Of a stretch of DNA of 64,000 bases, positions 33,463-40,342 are shown piece by piece. A program made the translations under genes and the position numbers. The notes below the pieces were generated by a model that saw only the letters and a program-made list of their open reading frames with translations, was not told the DNA's origin and did no database searches. This DNA comes from Streptomyces sp. NRRL WC-3626. GTDB lineage: Bacteria; Actinomycetota; Actinomycetes; Streptomycetales; Streptomycetaceae. Every line of letters starts with the position of its first letter. The stretch's first letter is position 1. The stretch covers positions 131,942 to 195,941 of the forward strand of contig NZ_JOCA01000012.1 of assembly GCF_000718785.1 (NCBI RefSeq). Reading direction: 5' to 3'.

Positions 33463-34665
33463 TCAGAGCGACGGCAGCGGAAGGCAGGGCACGCGCGGGT
33501 GCCGCAGGTGCTGTCCGCCGTCGTGGACGCACAGGGTGAAGGTCTCCGGTCCCGGCCGCCCTGCCGTGTCGTAGGCGTCCAGAACGCGCTCGACCCGTTC
33601 CCACAGCCGCACCGGACCTCCCTCCCGCACCTGCCAACCGCCGTCGCCGTCCGGCGTCAGCGCGGCGGCCGACCCGCCGACCACGTCGATCAGATGCAGG
33701 ACATCGCCGACGGCGGCCAGTTGGGCGTCGGACACGGCGCCCTGCACGAGGAAGCGCAGGTGGAAGGCCTCCTCGGTCGCGGCGGTGATCCGCTCGGGAC
33801 CGTGCCGGGCGGCCCGTGCCTCCCCCGGCAGCCCGGCCGCCCAGTGGGCGGGGTTGCCGAAGGCCGGCGCCGCGTGCGTACGCGCCGTCATGAAGGAGAC
33901 CGTGCCGCCCAGCAGCCGCCCCTCGGCGGTGCCGTCCCCGGCGACCGTGAGCAGGACTCGGGCGTACCCGTAGAGCCAGCCGGAGAGGGTCAGAAGGATC
34001 TTCCCACCCGGCCGGGTCTGGGCGACCAGGGCCGGGGGCACGGCCCGGAAGGAACAGGCCGCGACGATCCGGTCGAACGGGGCCTCGGGCCAGTACCCGT
34101 ACAGCCCGTCCGCGACCGCGAGGGTGGGTGCGTAACCGCAGCCGTGGAGCGCGTCCGCGGCCCGCTCCAGCCGGTGCGGGTCCACCTCGATGCTCGTCAC
34201 ACCGGCAGAACCGAGGCGTTCGCAAGCGAGCGCGGTCGAGTAGCCCGTCCCCGTACCGATCTCCAGCACCGTGTGCCCTTCCCGGACGTCGGCGTCGGCC
34301 CACATCCGCACCACGAGCGAGGGCAGGGTGGAGGACGAGGTAGGGGCACCGCCGAACCGCTCGACCGGGTTCTCCCAGTCGGGTTCGTCACCGTCGAACT
34401 GCGTGATGAGCGTGGTGTCGGAGTACGCGGCGGCCAGCCAGCGCCCGTGGTCGAGCGCGGCGGTGACCGGCTGCCACACGGTCAGCCCTTGCCCGTTTCG
34501 CTCGTCGGCGGGCAGATAGAAGCCGGGCACGAACCGGTGCCGGGGCACCTTCTCCACCGCCGCCCGCCAGGCCGGATCGTCCAGCACCCCGCGTACGGCG
34601 AGGTCCTCCGCCATGATGGCGCGCAGCCGCGCGGCATCGGTTTCGAGGTCGACGGGCAGCGTCAT
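33463..34665 (-). CDS. PIMT-like methyltransferase of an ATP-grasp RiPP system
   Basis: 400 residues from ATG 34665, overlapping the stop of the ATP-grasp gene (ATGA). The N-terminal ~90 residues (VEKVPRHRFVPGFYLP) and the SAM core HTVLEIGTGTGYSTALACERLG, VTSIEVDPHRLERAADAL and IVAACSFRAVPPALVAQTRPGGKIL match protein-L-isoaspartate O-methyltransferase. A ~150-residue C-terminal extension is typical of the version paired with graspetide ligases. By analogy with fuscimiditide, it would methylate an Asp of the modified precursor, which then collapses to an aspartimide. Substrate: the precursor at 35646-35912 (inferred). Confidence 0.85.
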   Translation of the reverse strand: MTLPVDLETDAARLRAIMAEDLAVRGVLDDPAWRAAVEKVPRHRFVPGFYLPADERNGQGLTVWQPVTAALDHGRWLAAAYSDTTLITQFDGDEPDWENPVERFGGAPTSSSTLPSLVVRMWADADVREGHTVLEIGTGTGYSTALACERLGSAGVTSIEVDPHRLERAADALHGCGYAPTLAVADGLYGYWPEAPFDRIVAACSFRAVPPALVAQTRPGGKILLTLSGWLYGYARVLLTVAGDGTAEGRLLGGTVSFMTARTHAAPAFGNPAHWAAGLPGEARAARHGPERITAATEEAFHLRFLVQGAVSDAQLAAVGDVLHLIDVVGGSAAALTPDGDGGWQVREGGPVRLWERVERVLDAYDTAGRPGPETFTLCVHDGGQHLRHPRVPCLPLPSL

Positions 34666-35642
34666 GAACGGCCCTTCCTTTCCACGGTGAGGAGATCGGC
34701 GAACGCCTCGGTGATGTCGTAGGCGTCGGGAAGCCAGCCCCACTGGCCGTTCGGGTTGCACTCGATCGCCGTCCAGTGTTGCGGGTCGTCCCCGTCCCCG
34801 GTGAGCGCGAAGTCGAAGCAGCCGAAGACCAGACCGAACGAGGCCAGGTAGGCGTGCAGCGCGGCCTCGACGGGCGGCGGCACGATGATGGGCGCGTGGA
34901 GCAGGGCGCCCCAGTCGCCCCGGCGCCAGTCCAGCGCACCGTCGGGTGCGGCGATCTGCTGGGCGAAGACACGACGGCCGACCACGGTGACGCGTACGTC
35001 ACCGGTCTTGGGGATCTCGGCCTGGAACAGGTGGGCGGTCACGGTGAGCGTGTCGTCGAAGGTCTCCGGGTCGACCCGCTGGGTCCAGATCGCCCCGGCG
35101 CGCCCGTCGTCGCCGGTGGGCAGGCCGCGGAACGTCTTGCAGACGACGGGACCGTGGACGGCGGCGAACTCCCGCGCCACCTCTCGGTCGTTGGTGATCA
35201 GCGTCGGAGGAATCCTCAGCCCGAGCCGGGCGAACCTTCGGAGCTGGCCGGGCTTGGACTCCGCGCGGGCCACCGCGGCCGGGTGGTTGACGTACCGGGC
35301 GCCGGGCAGGGCGTTCAGGACGCCGCCGAGCCCGTGCCGCGCCTCGGCGGCGGCGAAGTCCCTTTGCTGCCGGGGCAGATGCGCGAACCGGGTGCCGTAA
35401 GGAGTGGGACGACGGCAGTACACCGCCGCCACCTCCCCCGGCTCCACCTCCCGGCTCGCCGTACGCAGCCGCCCGCTCCACACCGGACGCTCCGCCTCGA
35501 TACGGAAGCCGAACGTCAGGGCGGACCCGATGTCGGCTGGGTCGACACGGACGACGGGCACCTCGCGCTCGTTCAACGCGGCGACGACCCGGTCCGCCGT
35601 GACGTCCTCCAGCGCGGTGACGACCAGGACAGTGGAAGCCAT
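34662..35642 (-). CDS. tgmB: ATP-grasp ribosomal peptide maturase (graspetide ligase)
   Basis: 326 residues. The N-terminal pre-ATP-grasp part begins VLVVTALEDVTADRVVAALNEREVPVVRVDPADIG. The ATP-grasp core includes VVCKTFRG (phosphate-binding Lys), IPKTGDVRVTVVGRRVFAQQI and FDFALTG ... WTAIECNPNGQWGWL (Mg2+ ligands E and N). This is the TgmB/MvdD-like branch that activates acidic side chains of a precursor and joins them to Thr/Ser (ester) or Lys (amide). It starts 4 bases after the precursor stop and overlaps the methyltransferase, forming a three-gene operon. Confidence 0.9.
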   Translation of the reverse strand: MASTVLVVTALEDVTADRVVAALNEREVPVVRVDPADIGSALTFGFRIEAERPVWSGRLRTASREVEPGEVAAVYCRRPTPYGTRFAHLPRQQRDFAAAEARHGLGGVLNALPGARYVNHPAAVARAESKPGQLRRFARLGLRIPPTLITNDREVAREFAAVHGPVVCKTFRGLPTGDDGRAGAIWTQRVDPETFDDTLTVTAHLFQAEIPKTGDVRVTVVGRRVFAQQIAAPDGALDWRRGDWGALLHAPIIVPPPVEAALHAYLASFGLVFGCFDFALTGDGDDPQHWTAIECNPNGQWGWLPDAYDITEAFADLLTVERKGRS

Positions 35643-35645
35643 CGG

Positions 35646-35912
35646 TCAGTCCGATTCGTAGTCGGTGGTGCTGTCGTCCTGCGTCTGGGACTGCGGACCG
35701 TTCCCGTCACCGCCCCCGGACACGGAGGCGGTGCTGGTCGTCCTCGACGTCCCGTGCTTGCCCATCTCGACCGGCCTCCCGGCGGCGTCGGCATAACGGG
35801 CGGTCTGCGTGACGGGGTCGAGCGTCACCGTCGCATACGGCGGCGGCCCGACCGGCAGCCGATCGGTGACCAGGCGCAGCGCCCAGGGGGCCTCGGGGGC
35901 GAGTGTCGTCAT
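35646..35912 (-). CDS. tgmA: Graspetide/imiditide-type RiPP precursor peptide
   Basis: 88 residues. Leader features are PWALRLVTDRLP, a Pro-rich YATVTLDP, then TQTARYADAAGRPVEMGKHGT, the recognised ATP-grasp target pattern. The candidate core after KHGT (residues 56-88) has a Thr/Ser cluster (T58, T59, S60, T61, S63, S65), a Gly-rich GGGDGNG hinge with an Asp-Gly step (D69-G70), and an acidic end (D79, D80, D84, E86, D88). Esters between the Thr/Ser and Asp/Glu groups are expected, with D69 a natural aspartimide site; these are inferences. It is first in the operon with tgmB and the methyltransferase. Confidence 0.82.
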   Translation of the reverse strand: MTTLAPEAPWALRLVTDRLPVGPPPYATVTLDPVTQTARYADAAGRPVEMGKHGTSRTTSTASVSGGGDGNGPQSQTQDDSTTDYESD

Positions 35913-35960
35913 GGGGATCCCTTCTCTGTCCGCGATGCGGAGTTCAGGATTGTCGCCACC

Positions 35961-35986
35961 CAGTGTGCTCACGCGTGCGCACACTG
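35961..35986. promoter_or_regulatory. 26-bp near-perfect palindrome upstream of the RiPP operon
   Basis: CAGTGTGC (35961-35968) and GCACACTG (35979-35986) flank TC-ACGCGT-GC; 24 of 26 positions are symmetric. It lies 49 bases upstream of the precursor ATG and 132 bases upstream of the divergent XRE regulator start. This is a convincing dimer-binding site, most simply for the adjacent XRE protein, though that is inference. Confidence 0.65.
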
Positions 35987-36117
35987 TGAATACGGGCAGC
36001 TCGTACGGCCGCCGGCTGTACGCCAGGTGTCTGGTTTCTGTCCGCCCTGCCCGGGGTGACCGGGCGCGGGCGGCCGGAGTTGGTCCGGGGAAGGGCGCGC
36101 GACAGGAGGCGGCAGAC

Positions 36118-36951
36118 ATGAGCGGGTGGGAAGCGGGGCTGGACGACGAAGAGGCCGGGGCCGTGATGCGGACGGTCACCCGGCAGTTGAAGCTGTGGCG
36201 GGAGGCGGCCGGCCTCACCCAGGCGGAGTTCGGGGCGGCGATCGGGTACGGAGAGGAGCTGGTCTCCTGCGTCGAACGGGGGCGGCGGATTCCCCGGCCG
36301 GAGTACTTGGACGCGGCGGACGAGGTGCTGGGGGCGGGCGGGAAGGTTGCGGCGCTCAAGCAGGACGTGGCGGAGGTCCGGTACCCGAAGAAGGTGCGGG
36401 ACGTGAAGCGCCTGGAAGCGGAAGCCGTGGAGATCTGCTCCTACAACAACTGCGTCATCGATGGACTCTTGCAGACCGAGGCGTATGCACGAGCTGTGTT
36501 CAGCTCTCGACGACCGCAGTTCGCAGAAGAGGAGTTGGAGCAGCGGGTAGCCGCTCGGCTGGATCGCCAGGAGATCTTCTGCGCCCCAAAGGCCCGCCCC
36601 CTCTTCAGCTTCGTGCTGTGCGAAGCGACGCTGCGCCGCCTGATCGGGGGCAAGATGGTGATGCGCAACCAGCTCGAACGGCTGTCGGAAGTGGCCAGGC
36701 TGCGGAACGTCGACCTACAGGTGCTGCCCCTGAGCCGGGAGGAGAACTCCGGCCTCGGCGGCCCCTTCCGACTGCTCAAACTCAAGGACGGAGCGGCCGT
36801 GGGGCTGAGCGAAATCCAGCTCACCAACCGCGTGATCACCGACCCGAAAGAGACCACGGTCCTCGACATGCGCTATGGGATCATCCGGGCGCAGGCTCTC
36901 ACACCACGAGAGTCGCTGGCCTTCATCGAGAAAGTGCTGGGAGAGTCATGA
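36118..36951 (+). CDS. XRE-family regulator with DUF5753-type ligand domain
   Basis: 277 residues from ATG 36118, 9 bases after AGGAGG. The HTH (VTRQLKLWREAAGLTQAEFGAAIGYGEELVSCVERGRRIPRPEYLDAADEVL) fills residues ~18-75. The remaining part (YNNCVIDGLLQTEAYARAVF ... LLRRLIGG-type stretch, MRNQLERLSEVARLRNVDLQVLPLS) is the DUF5753 pattern of Streptomyces. It is divergent from the RiPP operon and co-transcribed with a DUF397 gene (ATGA overlap). Such pairs act as regulator plus small partner; the target here is probably the RiPP promoter or its own. Confidence 0.9.
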   Translation: MSGWEAGLDDEEAGAVMRTVTRQLKLWREAAGLTQAEFGAAIGYGEELVSCVERGRRIPRPEYLDAADEVLGAGGKVAALKQDVAEVRYPKKVRDVKRLEAEAVEICSYNNCVIDGLLQTEAYARAVFSSRRPQFAEEELEQRVAARLDRQEIFCAPKARPLFSFVLCEATLRRLIGGKMVMRNQLERLSEVARLRNVDLQVLPLSREENSGLGGPFRLLKLKDGAAVGLSEIQLTNRVITDPKETTVLDMRYGIIRAQALTPRESLAFIEKVLGES

Positions 36952-37154
36952 CCCTCAAGCCCTCTGACGGAGCCGATGGCAAGCTGGAGTGGATAAAGAG
37001 CAGCTATAGCTCGGACGACGGTCCGTCTTGCGTCGAGGTCGCCACCACCCCGGCGATCATCCATGTGCGCGACTCCAAGGTTCCGGACGGCCACCGCCTT
37101 GCCCTCACCCCCACCACCTGGGCCGCCTTCCTGCCGTACGCGTCCGAGCGCTGA
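36948..37154 (+). CDS. DUF397 small protein
   Basis: 68 residues, start overlapping the XRE stop (ATGA). It shows the DUF397 signature: LEWIKSSYSSDDGPSCVEVATTP, VRDSKVPDGHRLALTPTTWAAFLPYA. DUF397 proteins of Streptomyces are encoded next to XRE/DUF5753 regulators and appear to modulate them. A strong terminator follows. Confidence 0.93.
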   Translation: MTLKPSDGADGKLEWIKSSYSSDDGPSCVEVATTPAIIHVRDSKVPDGHRLALTPTTWAAFLPYASER

Positions 37155-37168
37155 CGTAGCAAACACAA

Positions 37169-37202
37169 GTGGCCCGCACCCGGATGCACGGGTGCGGGCC
37201 AC
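37169..37202. terminator. Bidirectional terminator between DUF397 gene and hsdM
   Basis: A perfect 14-bp stem (GTGGCCCGCACCCG / CGGGTGCGGGCCAC) with the loop GATGCA lies between convergent genes, ending 10 bases before the hsdM stop. Confidence 0.85.
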
Positions 37203-37211
37203 GTCTGCGTG

Positions 37212-38759
37212 TCAGTCGACGACCGGAGCCGCCTCCGTCGTCGCCCCCTCTCCCCGAGCCTGCTGCAAGGTCTCCGCGATCGCGGCGAACTCCTCCAGCG
37301 CGGCCTGGAGGTCCTCGACGATCTCGGCGGCCAGTACCTCGGGCGCGGGCAGGTTGTCCGCGTCGTCGAGGCTCGGGTCACGGAGCCAGGTGATGTCGAG
37401 GTTGGCCTTGTCGCGGGCGACCAGTTCTTCGTACGTGTACGCCTTGAAGCGCTCCGTCTCGACGCGCTTGGAGCGGTCCTCGTCAGGGCGGTAGCACTGC
37501 ACGAAGTCTTCGAGGTGGGCCCGGGTGAGGGGGTTCTGCTTGAGGGTGAAGTGCTGGGCAGTACGGAAGTCGTAGACCCACAGCTTCTCGGTCCACGCCT
37601 TCTCGGGACGGGCCGGCTTGCGTTCGAAGAACAGCACGTTGGCCTTGACGCCGCCCGCGTAGAAGATGCCGGTGGGCAGGCGCAGCAGCGTGTGGACGTC
37701 GTACTCCTTCAGCAGGCGCCGGCGGATGGTCTCACCCGCGCCGCCCTCGAAGAGGACGTTGTCCGGGACGACGACCGCAGCCCGGCCGTGGATCTCCAGC
37801 AGCGAGGCGATGTGCTGGACGAAGTTGAGCTGCTTGTTGGTCGTGGTGACCCAGAAGTCACGGCGCTCGTAGGCGATCGCCTCACGGGCAGCCGAGCCGT
37901 CGTCACCGTAGACGGTGATCGACGACTTCTTGCCGAAGGGCGGGTTCGCCAGGACCAGGCTCGCGCGCTTGGTGGGCGGGGCGATGAGGGCGTCACGGTC
38001 ATGGATGAGGGTGGGCCCGGTGGGCTGACCGATGCCGTGCAGGAAGAGGTTCATCGCGGCGAGACGGGCGGTGTTCCTGACCAGCTCGGTGCCCCAGATG
38101 CCGCCGCTGCTGAGGTGCTTGCGCTGCTCAGGGGTGAGCCGGTTGCCGTACTCGTTGAGGATGTACTCGGCGGCGGCCAGCAGGAAGCCGCCGGTTCCGC
38201 TGGCGGGGTCGGTGATCGTGTCGTCCGGGGTGGGGCGGACGCAGTCGATGATGGCCTGGATCAGCGGGCGCGGAGTGAAGTACTGACCCGCGCCCGACTT
38301 GACGTCCTCCGCGCCACGGGAGAGCAGTTCCTCGTAGGCGTCGCCCTTGATGTCGGTCTTCTGGCCGGACCAGCTCTCCTTGTCGATCAGGTCCTTGACC
38401 AGGCGCTTGAGCTTGGCGGGATCGTGGATGCGGTTACGGGCCCCGTTGAAGATCAGGTGGAAGGTGGTGCCCTTGCGCTGGGCTCCGAGGTCTTCGAGGA
38501 GCTGCGTGTAGGCGGCTTCGAGCTCGGCACCGTCGTTGTTCAGCAGCTCGGGCCAACCACGTCCCTCCCAGACTGTCCCCTCGGGCATGATCTGCTCGCG
38601 GAACATCGGCGGACGGGACTGCGCCTCGTGCGCCATCTTGAGGAACACGAGAAGCGTCAACTGCTCGACGTAGTCGATGGTGGAGACACCGTCGTCCCGC
38701 AGGACGTGGCAGTAACTCCAGAGCTTGTCGACGAGCCGACGGGCCTCGGTCGTGGTCAC
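37212..38759 (-). CDS. hsdM: Type I restriction-modification system, M subunit
   Basis: 515 residues. N6-adenine methyltransferase with SAM motif I DPASGTGGF (~residues 183-191) and catalytic NPPF (~270) in VLANPPFGKKSS. The N-terminal HsdM helical domain (LVDKLWSYCHVLRDDGVSTIDYVEQLTLLVFLKMAHE) and GAGQYFTPRPLIQAIIDCV are present. With HsdS it methylates adenine in the bipartite target. It is last in the hsdR-hsdS-hsdM operon; its start overlaps the hsdS stop by ATGA. Confidence 0.96.
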   Translation of the reverse strand: MTTTEARRLVDKLWSYCHVLRDDGVSTIDYVEQLTLLVFLKMAHEAQSRPPMFREQIMPEGTVWEGRGWPELLNNDGAELEAAYTQLLEDLGAQRKGTTFHLIFNGARNRIHDPAKLKRLVKDLIDKESWSGQKTDIKGDAYEELLSRGAEDVKSGAGQYFTPRPLIQAIIDCVRPTPDDTITDPASGTGGFLLAAAEYILNEYGNRLTPEQRKHLSSGGIWGTELVRNTARLAAMNLFLHGIGQPTGPTLIHDRDALIAPPTKRASLVLANPPFGKKSSITVYGDDGSAAREAIAYERRDFWVTTTNKQLNFVQHIASLLEIHGRAAVVVPDNVLFEGGAGETIRRRLLKEYDVHTLLRLPTGIFYAGGVKANVLFFERKPARPEKAWTEKLWVYDFRTAQHFTLKQNPLTRAHLEDFVQCYRPDEDRSKRVETERFKAYTYEELVARDKANLDITWLRDPSLDDADNLPAPEVLAAEIVEDLQAALEEFAAIAETLQQARGEGATTEAAPVVD

Positions 38760-40342
38760 GAGGGCATCTCCAGGTCAAGGGTGGGCTGAGTGGCAGTGGT
38801 GAGGGTGGGGGCACCAGCCCTGGGGTGCGGGGGTGCGTCCGACGCGGGTGCGGTGTCCAACGTGTGCTTCTGCTGAGCGGGCGCCCGGCGAGGGCTCCGA
38901 CGCCGGGCCTTGTAGGCTCCCGCCGCTTCCCGCTCCGCACGAATGCGGGCGAACAGGGCTTCAGCGGGCTCGTCAGCAGAGTCTTGGGGAACCAGACGGC
39001 CAGCGAAAGCCTCAGTGAGGAAGGAACGACGGAGAAGAGCGGCTTTCACTCCCTGCTGACGAATCCCTGAATTCAATCTCAGCGCCGCCGAGTGATGAGA
39101 TTCGACGACATCAAGAATTCGCCGCTGCTCGGCCTCCGGAGGAAGAGGAATCGGCATGCCTCCGAGCTTCGTACCATTAACGTTCGCCTGTCCGACTTGC
39201 TGGGTAGCAACCGATCTAATATAACGTCGCCCCATAGGGCTATTGATCACCAAGTTCACCCATTCAGGATCAACTCCAGGCAGGAATCGACAACGAATAA
39301 GATAGGAAGCAAAGGCCATCCGACCAAGCTCACCTCGATATACGGCAGATTTGCCAACCAACTCGATACTGTTAGTCCTATTGAAGAGGAGGTCGCCATC
39401 CTCAAGGCTAAACTTCGCCGCATCTGGATGACCAGCCGGAATGTACTTCAGGACGCGTGGGTCAATTTTCCCATCTTGAATGTTTCCCATTCGCAAGACA
39501 GGGACATCGCCAGCTTTCGCCATTTCGGACGTCTTTGTCGAGGAGCCGTATTCGATAAGCGCCGAAACCTCGTCAAGCGATGCGACGGTCCAGTTTCCGG
39601 GGACCTCCGGTACTGGACCCCCCAGGGGAGCGGCCTTGAGGCGACGCCCCTTCACTACGCCAATTCGCGCATGACGAATCGATTCGACTAGCGCGTGCCC
39701 GGTACCCTCATCGACCAACGCCTCAGCCAGCTTGCCCTTGGTGGCCAGATCCGCGACAAGCCTCCGGTACTGAACGCTGCGCCGAGAAGATTTCGCAAGC
39801 CCACGTTCCCCCGACTCGATTTTGGAAATCTGCTCCTCAAGCATGGCAACGATGCGTCGCTGTTCTTCCAGCGGCGGTACACGCACGGGCAAGCGTTTTA
39901 GCTGCTGCTGCGGCAGGTGCTTGATCGTACTGCCGGTAGTGAACTTTCCGAAGCCTCCTGTGACATTCAGGTATTCAAGGTAGTAGCGCAGGTAACTGGA
40001 ACTGACACCACCAAGCGGCCGGACTCTGTGCAACGCCTTCTGGAAGGCGAGGTATTTACCGTCGTCACCTTCGAATACGGCACACCGTCCGACCTCTCCA
40101 CCTTCACAAACCAGAAGATCACCACGACGGACACGGAAGAAATCCTGCTGTCCCGGTGGGATCGACATGGTCAATACATCTTCTGTGTCGATCCTCCCCC
40201 ACTGCACATTGACGTTACGCAGATACGGGACCGGATGGTCGCCCTCCTTCTTTCGGTCGAGCATCTTCCCAAGCGTCGAGTCGGCAATATCGCCAAGCGT
40301 CGCCCAAGCCCACCCCTCCGGCAGCTCCGAAGGAATACTCAC
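38756..40342 (-). CDS. hsdS: Type I restriction-modification system, specificity subunit
   Basis: 528 residues with two target-recognition domains. TRD1 (residues ~1-170, LPEGWAWATLGDIADSTLGK) ends at the conserved helix PPLEEQRRIVAMLEEQISKI. TRD2 (VPGNWTVASLDEVSALIEYGSS) ends with PLPPEAEQRRILDVVESHHS. The C-terminal ~70 residues are Arg/Pro/Ala-rich and unusual for the family. Base composition falls markedly through 39,060-40,200 (many A/T-ending codons), a sign of acquired or rapidly exchanged TRDs. It sets the DNA sequence recognised by the HsdR/M complex. Confidence 0.95.
   Translation of the reverse strand: MSIPSELPEGWAWATLGDIADSTLGKMLDRKKEGDHPVPYLRNVNVQWGRIDTEDVLTMSIPPGQQDFFRVRRGDLLVCEGGEVGRCAVFEGDDGKYLAFQKALHRVRPLGGVSSSYLRYYLEYLNVTGGFGKFTTGSTIKHLPQQQLKRLPVRVPPLEEQRRIVAMLEEQISKIESGERGLAKSSRRSVQYRRLVADLATKGKLAEALVDEGTGHALVESIRHARIGVVKGRRLKAAPLGGPVPEVPGNWTVASLDEVSALIEYGSSTKTSEMAKAGDVPVLRMGNIQDGKIDPRVLKYIPAGHPDAAKFSLEDGDLLFNRTNSIELVGKSAVYRGELGRMAFASYLIRCRFLPGVDPEWVNLVINSPMGRRYIRSVATQQVGQANVNGTKLGGMPIPLPPEAEQRRILDVVESHHSAALRLNSGIRQQGVKAALLRRSFLTEAFAGRLVPQDSADEPAEALFARIRAEREAAGAYKARRRSPRRAPAQQKHTLDTAPASDAPPHPRAGAPTLTTATQPTLDLEMPS

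Noticed and set aside
33463..34665. Housekeeping protein repair methyltransferase (pcm)
   Set aside because: The protein is ~400 residues with a C-terminal extension and is translationally coupled to an ATP-grasp peptide ligase and precursor, unlike ~210-residue Pcm.
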